Origin: Cyanobacteria bacterium UBA9971
GTDB lineage: Bacteria; Cyanobacteriota; Vampirovibrionia; Gastranaerophilales; UBA9971
Length of the DNA: 11,568 bases
Reading direction: 5' to 3'
Assembly (NCBI GenBank): GCA_003499955.1
Contig: DNRP01000070.1
Coordinates: 1-11,568, forward strand
Shown here: positions 1-6,105 of the stretch, piece after piece
Layout of the letters: each line of letters starts with the position of its first letter
Numbering within the stretch: position 1 is the first letter of the stretch
The notes under the pieces: model-generated
Seen by the model: only the letters and a program-made list of their open reading frames with translations
Databases searched by the model: none
Told to the model about the DNA's origin: nothing
Translations under genes and position numbers: made by a program

Positions 1-588
1 AGAGAAGGCGTTTTGAAAGAAGAAGATGCCGCTTATTTTCAGGTATTTTCTATACCGGGACAAAAAAATTCTATAGCTTTTAATTGCCCAAGAATTTCTT
101 CTGACAAAGAGCTTGATCCTCTTAATGCTGAAGATGTTTCTTATGCTTATAAACAGGGCAGAAAACAAATTAGAAGACTTGCTGAATTTTGTAAAAAATA
201 TCTGTCAGGATTTGAAGAAGCTTATGTGAGCCAAATTGCTCCACAGCTTGGAGTTAGAGATTCCAGAAGAATAAACGGCTTGTATAAATTAACTGAAGAA
301 GATATTTTGAATGCTAAAAAATTTGATAATAAGGTTGCAAAATCTAATTACCCTGTAGATGTTCATGCCAAAGAAAAAGGCAAAAACGAATTAAAACATC
401 TTCCTCCTGATCAATATTATGAAATTCCATTGGAATCGCTTATACCGGAAAACATAGAAAATCTTTTAGTTGTAGGAAGATGCATCTCTACGACATTTAA
501 GGCGCAGGCTTCTATCAGGATTCAGCCAAATTGCTGGTCAATGGGTGAATATGCAGGCAAATACGTTGCTGATAAAATAAAATCTTAG
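1..588 (+). CDS. FAD-dependent oxidoreductase, C-terminal part (5' end outside window)
   Basis: The frame is open from base 1, so the gene begins upstream; 195 residues are visible before the TAA at 586-588. The segment reads like the C-terminal half of the FAD_oxidored family (PF12831-like flavoproteins). It has an RDSRRINGLYKLTEEDI stretch, then SNYPVDVH, then YYEIPLESLIPENIENLLVVGR followed by CISTTFKAQASIR and a Gly/Ala-rich closing helix. In this family the NLLVVGR-type segment is part of the FAD-binding fold and the RRI-G-Y segment lies in the substrate-side domain. The N-terminal Rossmann GxGxxG motif would lie outside the window. The substrate cannot be told from this part. No in-frame start near base 13 should be taken as the true start, because the family continues upstream. 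A hairpin terminator follows at 651-684. Confidence 0.85.
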   Translation, partial: REGVLKEEDAAYFQVFSIPGQKNSIAFNCPRISSDKELDPLNAEDVSYAYKQGRKQIRRLAEFCKKYLSGFEEAYVSQIAPQLGVRDSRRINGLYKLTEEDILNAKKFDNKVAKSNYPVDVHAKEKGKNELKHLPPDQYYEIPLESLIPENIENLLVVGRCISTTFKAQASIRIQPNCWSMGEYAGKYVADKIKS

Positions 589-650
589 ATATTATTTTTA
601 GTTGTCATATATTAAAATATATTAATAAAATTTGAATAGCTGAAAGCTTT

Positions 651-697
651 AACCACATTGGTTTTTAAAAAAATTAATGTGGTTTTGTATTATTTTT
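651..697 (+). terminator. Intrinsic terminator after the oxidoreductase gene
   Basis: A 9-bp perfect inverted repeat, AACCACATT (651-659) and AATGTGGTT (676-684), encloses a 16-base AT-rich loop. It is followed by a T-rich run (TTGTATTATTTTT to 697). It sits 62 bases after the stop codon of the upstream gene and before the next gene's start, as expected for transcription termination. The stem has only four G-C pairs, so its strength is uncertain. Confidence 0.6.
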
Positions 698-714
698 AGT
701 AAATTTTTTGTCTT

Positions 715-751
715 TATAATTTTTTATATTAATAGGAAGGAATAAATTTTG
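715..751 (+). promoter_or_regulatory. Putative -10 box and ribosome binding site for the 749-1441 gene
   Basis: TATAAT at 715-720 is a perfect -10 hexamer with no convincing -35. AGGAAGG at 734-740 is a strong Shine-Dalgarno sequence. It sits 8 bases before the TTG at 749 but 14 bases before the ATG at 755, so the TTG is the better start. The location just downstream of a terminator supports an independent transcription unit. Confidence 0.4.
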
Positions 752-1441
752 GGAATGGGATTTAGTACAACAGCAATAAATATAAAAAATGAACCTGTAA
801 CTATTTCGCAAAATAGGGACAATATTAAGGCATGTTTAAAAGAAGATAAAATAAAATTGTTTAATGCTGCTAATACCTCGGAAAAACAAGATTTATCAAA
901 TAATAAAAAATTCGATATTAGTGAAGCGGGAAAGAATTTTTGGACAGGAATTAAAAAGCCTTTTAACGACGTTATAAAATATGCTAAAGAGCATCCGGCT
1001 CAGGCAGTAATTATAGGTGGTTCTTGTATTGGATTAACGGCACTTTCTCTTGCATTTCCGATTGCAGGATATGCTTTAACAGCATTAGGATGTTATTTTA
1101 TAGCAAATCCTCTAATAAAAGGCGTTAAAAAAGTTGCAAATGCACAAAATGGAGATGATAAAGAAAAAGCATTTACTGATTTTGGTGAATCTGCAAGTTA
1201 TGTAGCGCTTACTTTTGGAACTAATGCTTTAGGTAAAGTAATTCCGCATTCGGATGTAAGTAAAGCAACTCAAGTAATACATAAAAGCAGTAGCCATATG
1301 ATAAGATTATGGAGCAACGCAACAGATGTTGCATCACTAGGACCAAGATCTTCTGATTTAGGGTTAATCAGCACAAAATTTTTAAATTTAACAAAAAATA
1401 TTTTACGTTCCGGTGAAGTTTCTTACGAAACAGGCAAATAA
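749..1441 (+). CDS. Hypothetical protein with a central hydrophobic hairpin
   Basis: This 230-residue protein matches no family I recognise. It starts with TTG (MGMGF...), chosen because the AGGAAGG ribosome binding site is 8 bases upstream; the in-frame ATG at 755 would shorten it by two residues. Residues 1-84 are polar and partly Lys-rich with no signal peptide. Residues 85-121 form a Gly/Ala/Leu-rich hydrophobic stretch broken near Pro104, compatible with two closely spaced membrane segments. A KGVKKV basic patch follows. The C-terminal half (122-230) is mildly amphipathic and Ser/Ala-rich. The FWTGIKKPFNDVIKYAKEHP segment just before the hydrophobic region looks like an amphipathic helix lying along a membrane. 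The gene has its own promoter and is convergent with the acyltransferase gene, with 16 bases between the stops. The function is unknown. Confidence 0.7.
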   Translation: MGMGFSTTAINIKNEPVTISQNRDNIKACLKEDKIKLFNAANTSEKQDLSNNKKFDISEAGKNFWTGIKKPFNDVIKYAKEHPAQAVIIGGSCIGLTALSLAFPIAGYALTALGCYFIANPLIKGVKKVANAQNGDDKEKAFTDFGESASYVALTFGTNALGKVIPHSDVSKATQVIHKSSSHMIRLWSNATDVASLGPRSSDLGLISTKFLNLTKNILRSGEVSYETGK

Positions 1442-1457
1442 CTCTATTTTGATATTT

Positions 1458-2270
1458 TTATAAATACCTTCTATCAAAAAATATATATTTTAAAAATGGC
1501 TCAAATCTTTTAAATATAGGGGCTTTACTTTTATAAATAAATTCATAGTCATCTAATTTGCCTTGAGAAATTTTCTCAATTTGAGTTTCTGCAAGATTTG
1601 TAAAATCTTCTTCAAGAAACTGGGTAAATTCTTTTTTGTTTGAGACGCCATTCTCAATTATTATAGGCTCTCCAATTTCTGCAAAAATCTCCGGTCTTAC
1701 TTCCCTTACATAGGTATATCTGATTGAAACCGGAAATAAGTTTACTCCTCCAACTTTATGACTTATATAAGACAATCCGCTTTCAAATTTTATGGGTCGG
1801 TAATCGGGAGGCATAACCCTTCCCTGTGGGAAAATCCATACCATATTTTTAGAGTCTTTTAAAAGGTTAACAGCATAATTAATTGATTTTAAAGCTTCTA
1901 ATGGTGATTCTTTTTCTACGGAAAATCCGCCTATTTTTGACAATAACGGCAGTTTATATAATTCCTGTATCATCATATGAAAATTAGCATTAAACACTTT
2001 TCTGCATATATAATATGCAACCTGACCATCATGAAAACAACTGTGATTGCCATAAAAAAGACTTGCATAATTAGGATTTGCAAGGTTTAAATTTTCTTTA
2101 TTTTTGATTCTTACAGAAGAAAAAGTATGTTCAATCAGCCAATAAACCCATGGTTCAATTAATTTCGACCAGAACCGATCTTTATTTGCGGGAATCATTG
2201 GCTTATCGTGCGATTCTGCATTATTAAAATTTTCAGTTGCATTAGCAACAGTTGTCCTATTAACTTTCAT
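1458..2270 (-). CDS. PlsC-like lysophospholipid / glycerol acyltransferase family protein
   Basis: This 270-residue protein has the acyltransferase motifs in order. The catalytic NH-X4-D motif is N75-H76-SCFH-D81. The block II-like GGFSVEKES lies at 114-122, the block III-like FPQGRVMPP at 147-155 and a block IV-like PVSIRYTY at 180-187. In this superfamily the His-Asp pair activates the glycerol hydroxyl, and block III (classically FPEGTRS) helps bind the glycerol phosphate. Here the block III Glu is Gln and the GTR is GR, as I recall for a WIFPQG subgroup in cyanobacteria and Firmicutes. The acceptor may therefore not be classic lysophosphatidate. There is no transmembrane N-terminus, so it is probably a peripheral membrane enzyme on the cytoplasmic face. 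The ATG at 2270 has an AAGGA just upstream with short spacing. The gene stands alone and is divergent from cbiM. Confidence 0.85.
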   Translation of the reverse strand: MKVNRTTVANATENFNNAESHDKPMIPANKDRFWSKLIEPWVYWLIEHTFSSVRIKNKENLNLANPNYASLFYGNHSCFHDGQVAYYICRKVFNANFHMMIQELYKLPLLSKIGGFSVEKESPLEALKSINYAVNLLKDSKNMVWIFPQGRVMPPDYRPIKFESGLSYISHKVGGVNLFPVSIRYTYVREVRPEIFAEIGEPIIIENGVSNKKEFTQFLEEDFTNLAETQIEKISQGKLDDYEFIYKSKAPIFKRFEPFLKYIFFDRRYL

Positions 2271-2428
2271 GATTCCTTAAAAACCCAAAAATTTGTTAAA
2301 CATTTTATTTCTATTTTTTACATTTTTTTTATTTTAAGCATTCCCTGTCTGTATAATATTGATGACAAATTTACTAATATTAAAATTTATGATATTTTAA
2401 GTTTATAAATTTAATTGTGAGGTACGGC
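2271..2428. promoter_or_regulatory. Divergent promoter region between the acyltransferase gene and cbiM
   Basis: This is a 158-base AT-rich spacer. On the plus strand TATAAT (2352-2357) is a good -10 candidate for the cbi operon; no clear -35 lies 17 bases before it. An 8-bp perfect inverted repeat, AAATTTAT (2383-2390) and ATAAATTT (2405-2412), lies between that -10 and the cbiM ribosome binding site. It could be an operator or simply AT-rich chance. I see no cobalamin or NiCo riboswitch: the space is short and lacks G/C-rich conserved cores. Confidence 0.35.
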
Positions 2429-3175
2429 ATGTCGCATATTCATATACCTGATGGAATTTTGCCTTTGTGGCTGTGGGTTTTAGGTTATATTTTAATCGGA
2501 ATTTGTTTTATATTTGGAGCTTTTTATATAAAGAAATTCCAAAAACAGTCTAAATTCCCTTTGATAAGTATAATGGCGGCATTGATGATTTTAACAATGT
2601 CTGTTCCCATACCGTTTCCTGTCCCTTATCATATTAATCTGGCAGTATTAGCGGGGATTATTTTAGGTCCGATTCTTTCACTTTTTGCAATATTAACTTC
2701 AAATTTGCTTCTGGCTTTTACGGCGCATGGCGGAATTACAGTAGTGGGTTTAAATACACTGGTGATAAGCATAGAATCTTTGGTCGGGTATTTAATATTT
2801 AATTTTTTCTACAAAAAAACCGATAAAATATTCTTTTCAGCTTTCACGGCAACGTTTTTAGCTTTAATTATTTCTACATTTCTCGCAATAGGCATAGTTT
2901 ATGCGGGAACGCATAATTTCAGTTCTCTTTCTCATCATAATTGTTGTAATAAAGAAGAACATCAAGAAAAAATAAGCATTCACAATGAAAAACACGTTGA
3001 AAGCGAACTAATTGAACATCATGAGCATCAAGACACCGAAGAAAAGTTTAATATAAAAAGATTTTTTGCGCTTATGTTTATGTTCGGCTTTATCGGCTGG
3101 ATTTTAGAAGCATCTTTAACAGGTTTTATCGTAAGCTATATAAAAAAAGTAAAACCGGATATATTAAATTTATGA
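2429..3175 (+). CDS. cbiM: CbiM/NikM-type substrate-capture component of an ECF cobalt/nickel transporter
   Basis: This membrane protein recognises the metal in an energy-coupling-factor (ECF) importer. The ATG at 2429 is preferred over the in-frame GTG at 2417, because GAGGT (2419-2423) then sits 5 bases upstream and the product opens with MSHIHIPDG, the hallmark CbiM N-terminus. The product is 248 residues. Hydrophobic segments lie at about 11-33, 44-60, 70-98 (bent at the conserved LGP, probably two helices), 102-128, 133-159 and 211-237. His68 in PFPVPYHIN aligns with the conserved metal-ligand His of the family. Residues 161-202 form an unusual hydrophilic loop with nine His and a Cys-Cys pair. 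It is probably extracytoplasmic if the protein has seven helices with the N-terminus outside. The gene is first in an operon with cbiQ (18-base gap) and cbiO. No cbiN is present. Cobalt versus nickel cannot be settled from sequence. Confidence 0.88.
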   Translation: MSHIHIPDGILPLWLWVLGYILIGICFIFGAFYIKKFQKQSKFPLISIMAALMILTMSVPIPFPVPYHINLAVLAGIILGPILSLFAILTSNLLLAFTAHGGITVVGLNTLVISIESLVGYLIFNFFYKKTDKIFFSAFTATFLALIISTFLAIGIVYAGTHNFSSLSHHNCCNKEEHQEKISIHNEKHVESELIEHHEHQDTEEKFNIKRFFALMFMFGFIGWILEASLTGFIVSYIKKVKPDILNL

Positions 3176-3193
3176 GGGAAAAAATATAAAACA

Positions 3194-3823
3194 ATGAAAA
3201 TAGCTGATTTAGATTATTATGCAACTTTTGGGAATAGTTTTCTTCATAAAATTCCTGCTAAATATAAATTAATAGACGCAGCAATAATATTATCGGCGGT
3301 GTTTTACGCTAAAAACGTGTATAGCCTTGCCATTATGTACTTTTTGTTAATGACATATCTTGTTTTTTCAGGTCTGCCGCGTCGGAACTTTTTAAAAGTA
3401 TCTCTTTATCCGTTAATTTTTACCGCAATGTTTCTTTTTTCCATGGAAAATTTAACATATTTAACAGCTTTTAAAGTGATATTGAGGGTTTTATGTATTT
3501 CTACGACTTTTATATTTTTGATATTTACAACTCCGTATATACAAATATTTAAGGCTTTAAGCGTTTTTTTGCCGGATATAATGATAAATATCTTATTCAA
3601 TACATATAGGGCACTCTTTATAATCAATAATACGCTTGATAATCTTTTAACAACAGTGCGATTAAGAGGAGGAATAAGTATTTCCAGACCTGTTCATTCT
3701 CTTAAAACTATAGGTAACCTCGTTGGCTTTTTTGTTATAAAATCAATAGAGACAAGCGAAAAAATGTATGAAGGGTTAAAATTAAGAGGCTATTCGGATA
3801 AAGTCTTTTTCTCAAGGGATTAA
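3194..3823 (+). CDS. cbiQ: CbiQ-type transmembrane coupling (T) component of the ECF metal transporter
   Basis: This 209-residue integral membrane protein would link the metal-binding CbiM to the CbiO ATPase. The N-terminus has the HKIPAKYKL motif typical of ECF T-components, followed by hydrophobic segments at about 26-58, 68-84 and 93-112. The two coupling signatures of the family are both visible: VRLRGG at 155-160 and GLKLRGY at 194-200. The Arg residues in these motifs seat the protein on the ATPase dimer. The length is slightly below the usual 220-270 residues, but all landmarks are present. The ATG at 3194 follows cbiM by 18 bases. The nearest Shine-Dalgarno-like GAGGG (3174-3178) overlaps the cbiM stop and is rather far away, so translation may be coupled to cbiM. 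The gene ends 2 bases before cbiO. Confidence 0.87.
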   Translation: MKIADLDYYATFGNSFLHKIPAKYKLIDAAIILSAVFYAKNVYSLAIMYFLLMTYLVFSGLPRRNFLKVSLYPLIFTAMFLFSMENLTYLTAFKVILRVLCISTTFIFLIFTTPYIQIFKALSVFLPDIMINILFNTYRALFIINNTLDNLLTTVRLRGGISISRPVHSLKTIGNLVGFFVIKSIETSEKMYEGLKLRGYSDKVFFSRD

Positions 3824-3825
3824 AA

Positions 3826-4650
3826 ATGGAAAAAATCATAAAAATCAGCTGTTTTGAGCATGTATATCCTGATAAAACAAAGATTGAGCTTTGCGGAATA
3901 GAATTTATAGTCTGTAAAGGCGAGAAGGTTGCTATACTGGGACCGAGCGGCGGAGGGAAAACTACTTTAATCAAACATATTCTTGGTTTATTGACTCCTT
4001 CTCGCGGAGAAATAAGAGTTTTCGGGGTAGATCCTTATAAAGAATACGATAAAATAAAGCAAAAAATAGGTGTAGTCCTTCAAAATGTTGATGAACAGCT
4101 AATTGGTCCTACTGTTTTAGAAGATGTAATGTTTTCTCCTCTTAATTATGGATATTCGCAAGAAGAATCAAAGGAAATGGCGTTGAAAATTATAGAACAG
4201 TTTGGGATATCTGATTTGAAGGATAAAATAATACATTACCTTTCAGGAGGTGAAAAACGAAAAGTGGCTCTTGCAGGCGCGCTTGTTCTTAATCCCGAAT
4301 TATTAGTGCTTGATGAGCCTTTTTCGGGTCTGGACATAAGATCGGAAAAAGAATTTATTAAACTAATCAATAAAATTTGTGAAGAAATGCGGATAAGTGT
4401 TGTAATTTCTACTCATAATGTGGAATTAGTTTCGGAATTCGCTGATACTATGTATTTAATATCTTATAAAAACAGATTATCCACCAAGGGGAGTCCCAGA
4501 GAAATTCTATATATGGATGAGGAGCTTAAAAACTACAATCTGGAAGAGCCAACTATTGTAAAACTTTTTAATTCGCTGAAAAAGACAGGTTTTAGTTTTG
4601 AAACAAATCCCATTAACGTAGAAGAAGCAATAGCAGCTTTAAAAAAGTAG
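3826..4650 (+). CDS. cbiO: CbiO-type ATPase of the ECF cobalt/nickel transporter
   Basis: This 274-residue ABC ATPase powers the importer and probably works as a homodimer under CbiQ, since only one ATPase gene is present. All catalytic motifs are intact. Walker A GPSGGGKT is at 39-46, the Q-loop Gln86 sits in LQNVDEQLIGPTVLEDV (the form characteristic of ECF ATPases), the signature LSGGE is at 139-143, Walker B LLVLDE has D163 and E164, and the switch His197 is in STH. The C-terminal 70 residues form the usual extension of this ATPase group. The start ATG lies 2 bases after the cbiQ stop, with AAGGG inside the cbiQ end as ribosome binding site, showing tight operon organisation. A hairpin repeat follows the stop codon. 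Confidence 0.93.
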   Translation: MEKIIKISCFEHVYPDKTKIELCGIEFIVCKGEKVAILGPSGGGKTTLIKHILGLLTPSRGEIRVFGVDPYKEYDKIKQKIGVVLQNVDEQLIGPTVLEDVMFSPLNYGYSQEESKEMALKIIEQFGISDLKDKIIHYLSGGEKRKVALAGALVLNPELLVLDEPFSGLDIRSEKEFIKLINKICEEMRISVVISTHNVELVSEFADTMYLISYKNRLSTKGSPREILYMDEELKNYNLEEPTIVKLFNSLKKTGFSFETNPINVEEAIAALKK

Positions 4651-4671
4651 ATTTAATGCGCAAAATTACTG

Positions 4672-4742
4672 AGGCGACCGTAGCGAGCCTAAAAACAAAC
4701 TTAGCCCCATCCCTATTAGGGAGGGGGTATGGGGGTGGGTGT
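4672..4742. repeat. GC-rich composite hairpin repeat, left copy (inverted relative to 5862-5923)
   Basis: Two hairpin-forming blocks stand out as GC islands. The first is AGGC...GCCT at 4672-4690, containing GCGACCGTAGCGAGC. The second is a strong stem, CCCCATCCCT (4705-4714) with AGGGAGGGGG (4718-4727), one mismatch and a 3-base loop. A G-rich arm ends in GGGGGTGGGTGT (4731-4742). The reverse complement of that last 12-mer occurs exactly at 5862-5873. The repeat ends 7 bases from the stop codon of the minus-strand gene. Read on the minus strand, the 4705-4727 stem is followed by a T-rich stretch, so it may also act as that gene's terminator. Confidence 0.65.
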
Positions 4743-4749
4743 TAAAAAA

Positions 4750-5838
4750 TTACTTCAATATTTTATTAATAAAATTCCTGATTTTCATAATATTTTTCTT
4801 TGTCTGGAAAGTTGTTATATTGAATAAAATTTCTTCATAATTGCAAAACCAGCTTTTGTAAGGCTCTGACCCTCTACCAAAATCAAATTTCTCAACATTT
4901 TCCGAGAAAACATTCGAAATTATGTCATATAAAAGCACTTTTCCGGGGGAAATTTGTTTGTAATTTATGTCATAAGTCGGCATACTTGACCAGAATTTTT
5001 TGGCGGAATCCATAAATCCGAAGTGATATGCAACTGTTTTATCTGATTTTTCCAGAGATAATCTTGATAAAACGGCAAAATCTGTATTCAAAACCAAATC
5101 CTGTAAGAAATTGGCTATCTTAGGTTTTCTGACAAACAATCCCCCGCCCCATCTTGCTTTATGAAACTCTATAAACTCTTCCACATATTCTTTTTTTCTA
5201 TCTGCTTGATACTCGAATTTTAATCCCTCGCCAAAAAGCTTAACAGCATTGTTTTTGCACCTTACGTTATCATCTTTTTGTTTTCTGCGAAGCGGGAGTG
5301 AAAAGTCTGAAGCGGAGCTTTGCTTCGCTGGAAGACTAGAACTCGTTCTTTTTATTATAACAGGCTTTGTTTCAAGCACATGGGAAACCTGCCTGATTCC
5401 TCGCTGTGAAAACCTTTTAATTATTGTTTTTCCAAATTCTGATTCGCTGCTTACGTATCTAAAATTAACATCCAGTTTATTGCGTTGTATATAATCAACT
5501 AATTCATCAATATTTTCAGGTTTTTCGTATAAAATATTAAATTCATCGTACAAATCAGGTTTTGTGCCTATAAGCGTCAGCCTTCCTCCCCTAGTATAAA
5601 AAGGCGCTAAAAGCTTAAGGTCATTGTTTTTCCAGAGTGTAATAATGTATAATTTTTGTTTTTTACCAAAGTGTTTAAACCAGATATTGCACCATTCATA
5701 AGATAAATTATAATTTGCGCCTTTATTATAAAGATTTTTCCAGCTTTGTACGAGAATTTCATTGTCAAAACTGTGAAATACTTTAAATCCGTCAGTAACA
5801 GTTATATTTTTTTCATAAATTTCCTGCATATTTACCAC
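4750..5838 (-). CDS. BioF2/CelD-like GNAT-fold acyltransferase with an apparent in-frame palindromic insertion
   Basis: This 362-residue protein resembles the GNAT_acetyltransf_6 / CelD family (PF13480-like), often found near polysaccharide or envelope synthesis genes. Support comes from the N-terminal region (residues 26-100, with LYNKGANYNLSYEWC and the LAPFYTRGGRLTLIG strand pair), the basic segment LRRKQKDD..RCKNN (183-197), and the C-terminal half with HKARWG (226-231), TVAYHFGFMD (268-277) and the family-like end motif DFGRGSEPYKSWF (319-331). The acyl donor and acceptor are unknown. The start is uncertain: GTG at 5838 or ATG at 5829, neither with a good ribosome binding site. Residues 165-181 are Ser-rich and encoded by a DNA palindrome (5296-5344), which looks like an in-frame insertion just before the basic helix. 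The gene is tightly bracketed by inverted GC-rich repeats, so it may have moved or may lie in a repeat-prone locus. Confidence 0.82.
   Translation of the reverse strand: MVNMQEIYEKNITVTDGFKVFHSFDNEILVQSWKNLYNKGANYNLSYEWCNIWFKHFGKKQKLYIITLWKNNDLKLLAPFYTRGGRLTLIGTKPDLYDEFNILYEKPENIDELVDYIQRNKLDVNFRYVSSESEFGKTIIKRFSQRGIRQVSHVLETKPVIIKRTSSSLPAKQSSASDFSLPLRRKQKDDNVRCKNNAVKLFGEGLKFEYQADRKKEYVEEFIEFHKARWGGGLFVRKPKIANFLQDLVLNTDFAVLSRLSLEKSDKTVAYHFGFMDSAKKFWSSMPTYDINYKQISPGKVLLYDIISNVFSENVEKFDFGRGSEPYKSWFCNYEEILFNITTFQTKKNIMKIRNFINKILK
5287..5344. repeat. Palindromic element inside the coding sequence of the 4750-5838 gene
   Basis: Bases 5296-5344 can fold as a long interrupted stem. GAGT pairs with ACTC (5296-5299, 5341-5344), AGTCT with AGACT (5304-5308, 5333-5337), and AGCGGAGC with GCTTCGCT (5311-5318, 5322-5329, one G.T pair), with a TTT loop. 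GCGAAGC at 5287-5293 is also a perfect complement of GCTTCGC at 5322-5328, giving an alternative fold. It is clearly more GC-rich than its surroundings, keeps the reading frame open, and encodes low-complexity Ser/Ala/Leu residues. It behaves like an ORF-compatible palindromic repeat, but no full second copy is visible in this window. Confidence 0.6.
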
Positions 5839-5861
5839 ATTTTAAATTATTATTGTTTTAT

Positions 5862-5923
5862 ACACCCACCCCCTGCCTCCTCCCTCGAGTGGGGGGTGGA
5901 TTTAAGAAGGGGCTGCGTCCCTT
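5862..5923. repeat. GC-rich composite hairpin repeat, right copy
   Basis: The block begins with ACACCCACCCCC (5862-5873), the exact reverse complement of 4731-4742. CCACCCCC (5866-5873) pairs with GGGGGTGG (5892-5899), and the loop contains CCTCCCTCGAG. A second small hairpin follows, AAGGG (5907-5911) with CCCTT (5919-5923). The C-rich arm, CTCCCT centre, AT spacer and second GC-rich hairpin match the order in the left copy read on the opposite strand. The inner edge is 23 bases upstream of the minus-strand gene's GTG, so it must lie in or next to that gene's promoter or leader. Confidence 0.62.
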
Positions 5924-5976
5924 AACTCTGCTTTTTCTTTTTATTTATAGTTTTTAATTATATCATAGACGTTCTT

Positions 5977-5987
5977 TGGTATATAAT
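5977..5987 (+). promoter_or_regulatory. Putative promoter -10 for the tRNA-Pro gene
   Basis: TATAAT at 5982-5987 lies 20 bases before the first base of the tRNA. A TGG at 5977-5979 precedes an overlapping TATATA, so an extended -10 reading is also possible. No good -35 is visible. A transcript starting about 7 bases downstream would have a leader of roughly 14 bases, normal for a tRNA gene. Confidence 0.45.
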
Positions 5988-6007
5988 TAAAATGATTTTA
6001 GTTGTAG

Positions 6008-6081
<74 letters not shown>

Positions 6082-6105
6082 TTTTTTAAGAGAAAACTAA
6101 AAATA

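Noticed and set aside
1447-1479. Inverted repeat TTTTGATA / TATCAAAA between convergent genes as a bidirectional terminator
   Set aside because: The stem has only two G-C pairs, a 17-base loop and no clean T run on either strand, and it overlaps the end of the acyltransferase coding sequence; too weak to call.
2208-2408. Plus-strand open frame of 66 codons overlapping the acyltransferase start and the spacer before cbiM
   Set aside because: It is antisense to a clear gene, has low-complexity Phe/Ile-rich content and no ribosome binding site; its end lies in the cbi promoter region.
2271-2428. Cobalamin or NiCo riboswitch before cbiM
   Set aside because: The 158-base AT-rich spacer has no GC-rich conserved core or multi-helix layout that would support either riboswitch class.
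5249-5494. Plus-strand open frame antisense to the BioF2/CelD-like gene
   Set aside because: The opposite strand carries family motifs throughout; this frame has no ribosome binding site and no recognisable protein pattern.
4731-5873. The bracketed gene as an insertion sequence or cassette with its own mobility enzyme
   Set aside because: The gene product has acyltransferase, not transposase, features. I saw no target-site duplication outside the repeats.
5907-5940. AAGGG/CCCTT hairpin followed by a T-rich run as a plus-strand terminator
   Set aside because: No plus-strand gene ends nearby; it is better explained as the second hairpin of the composite repeat at 5862-5923.
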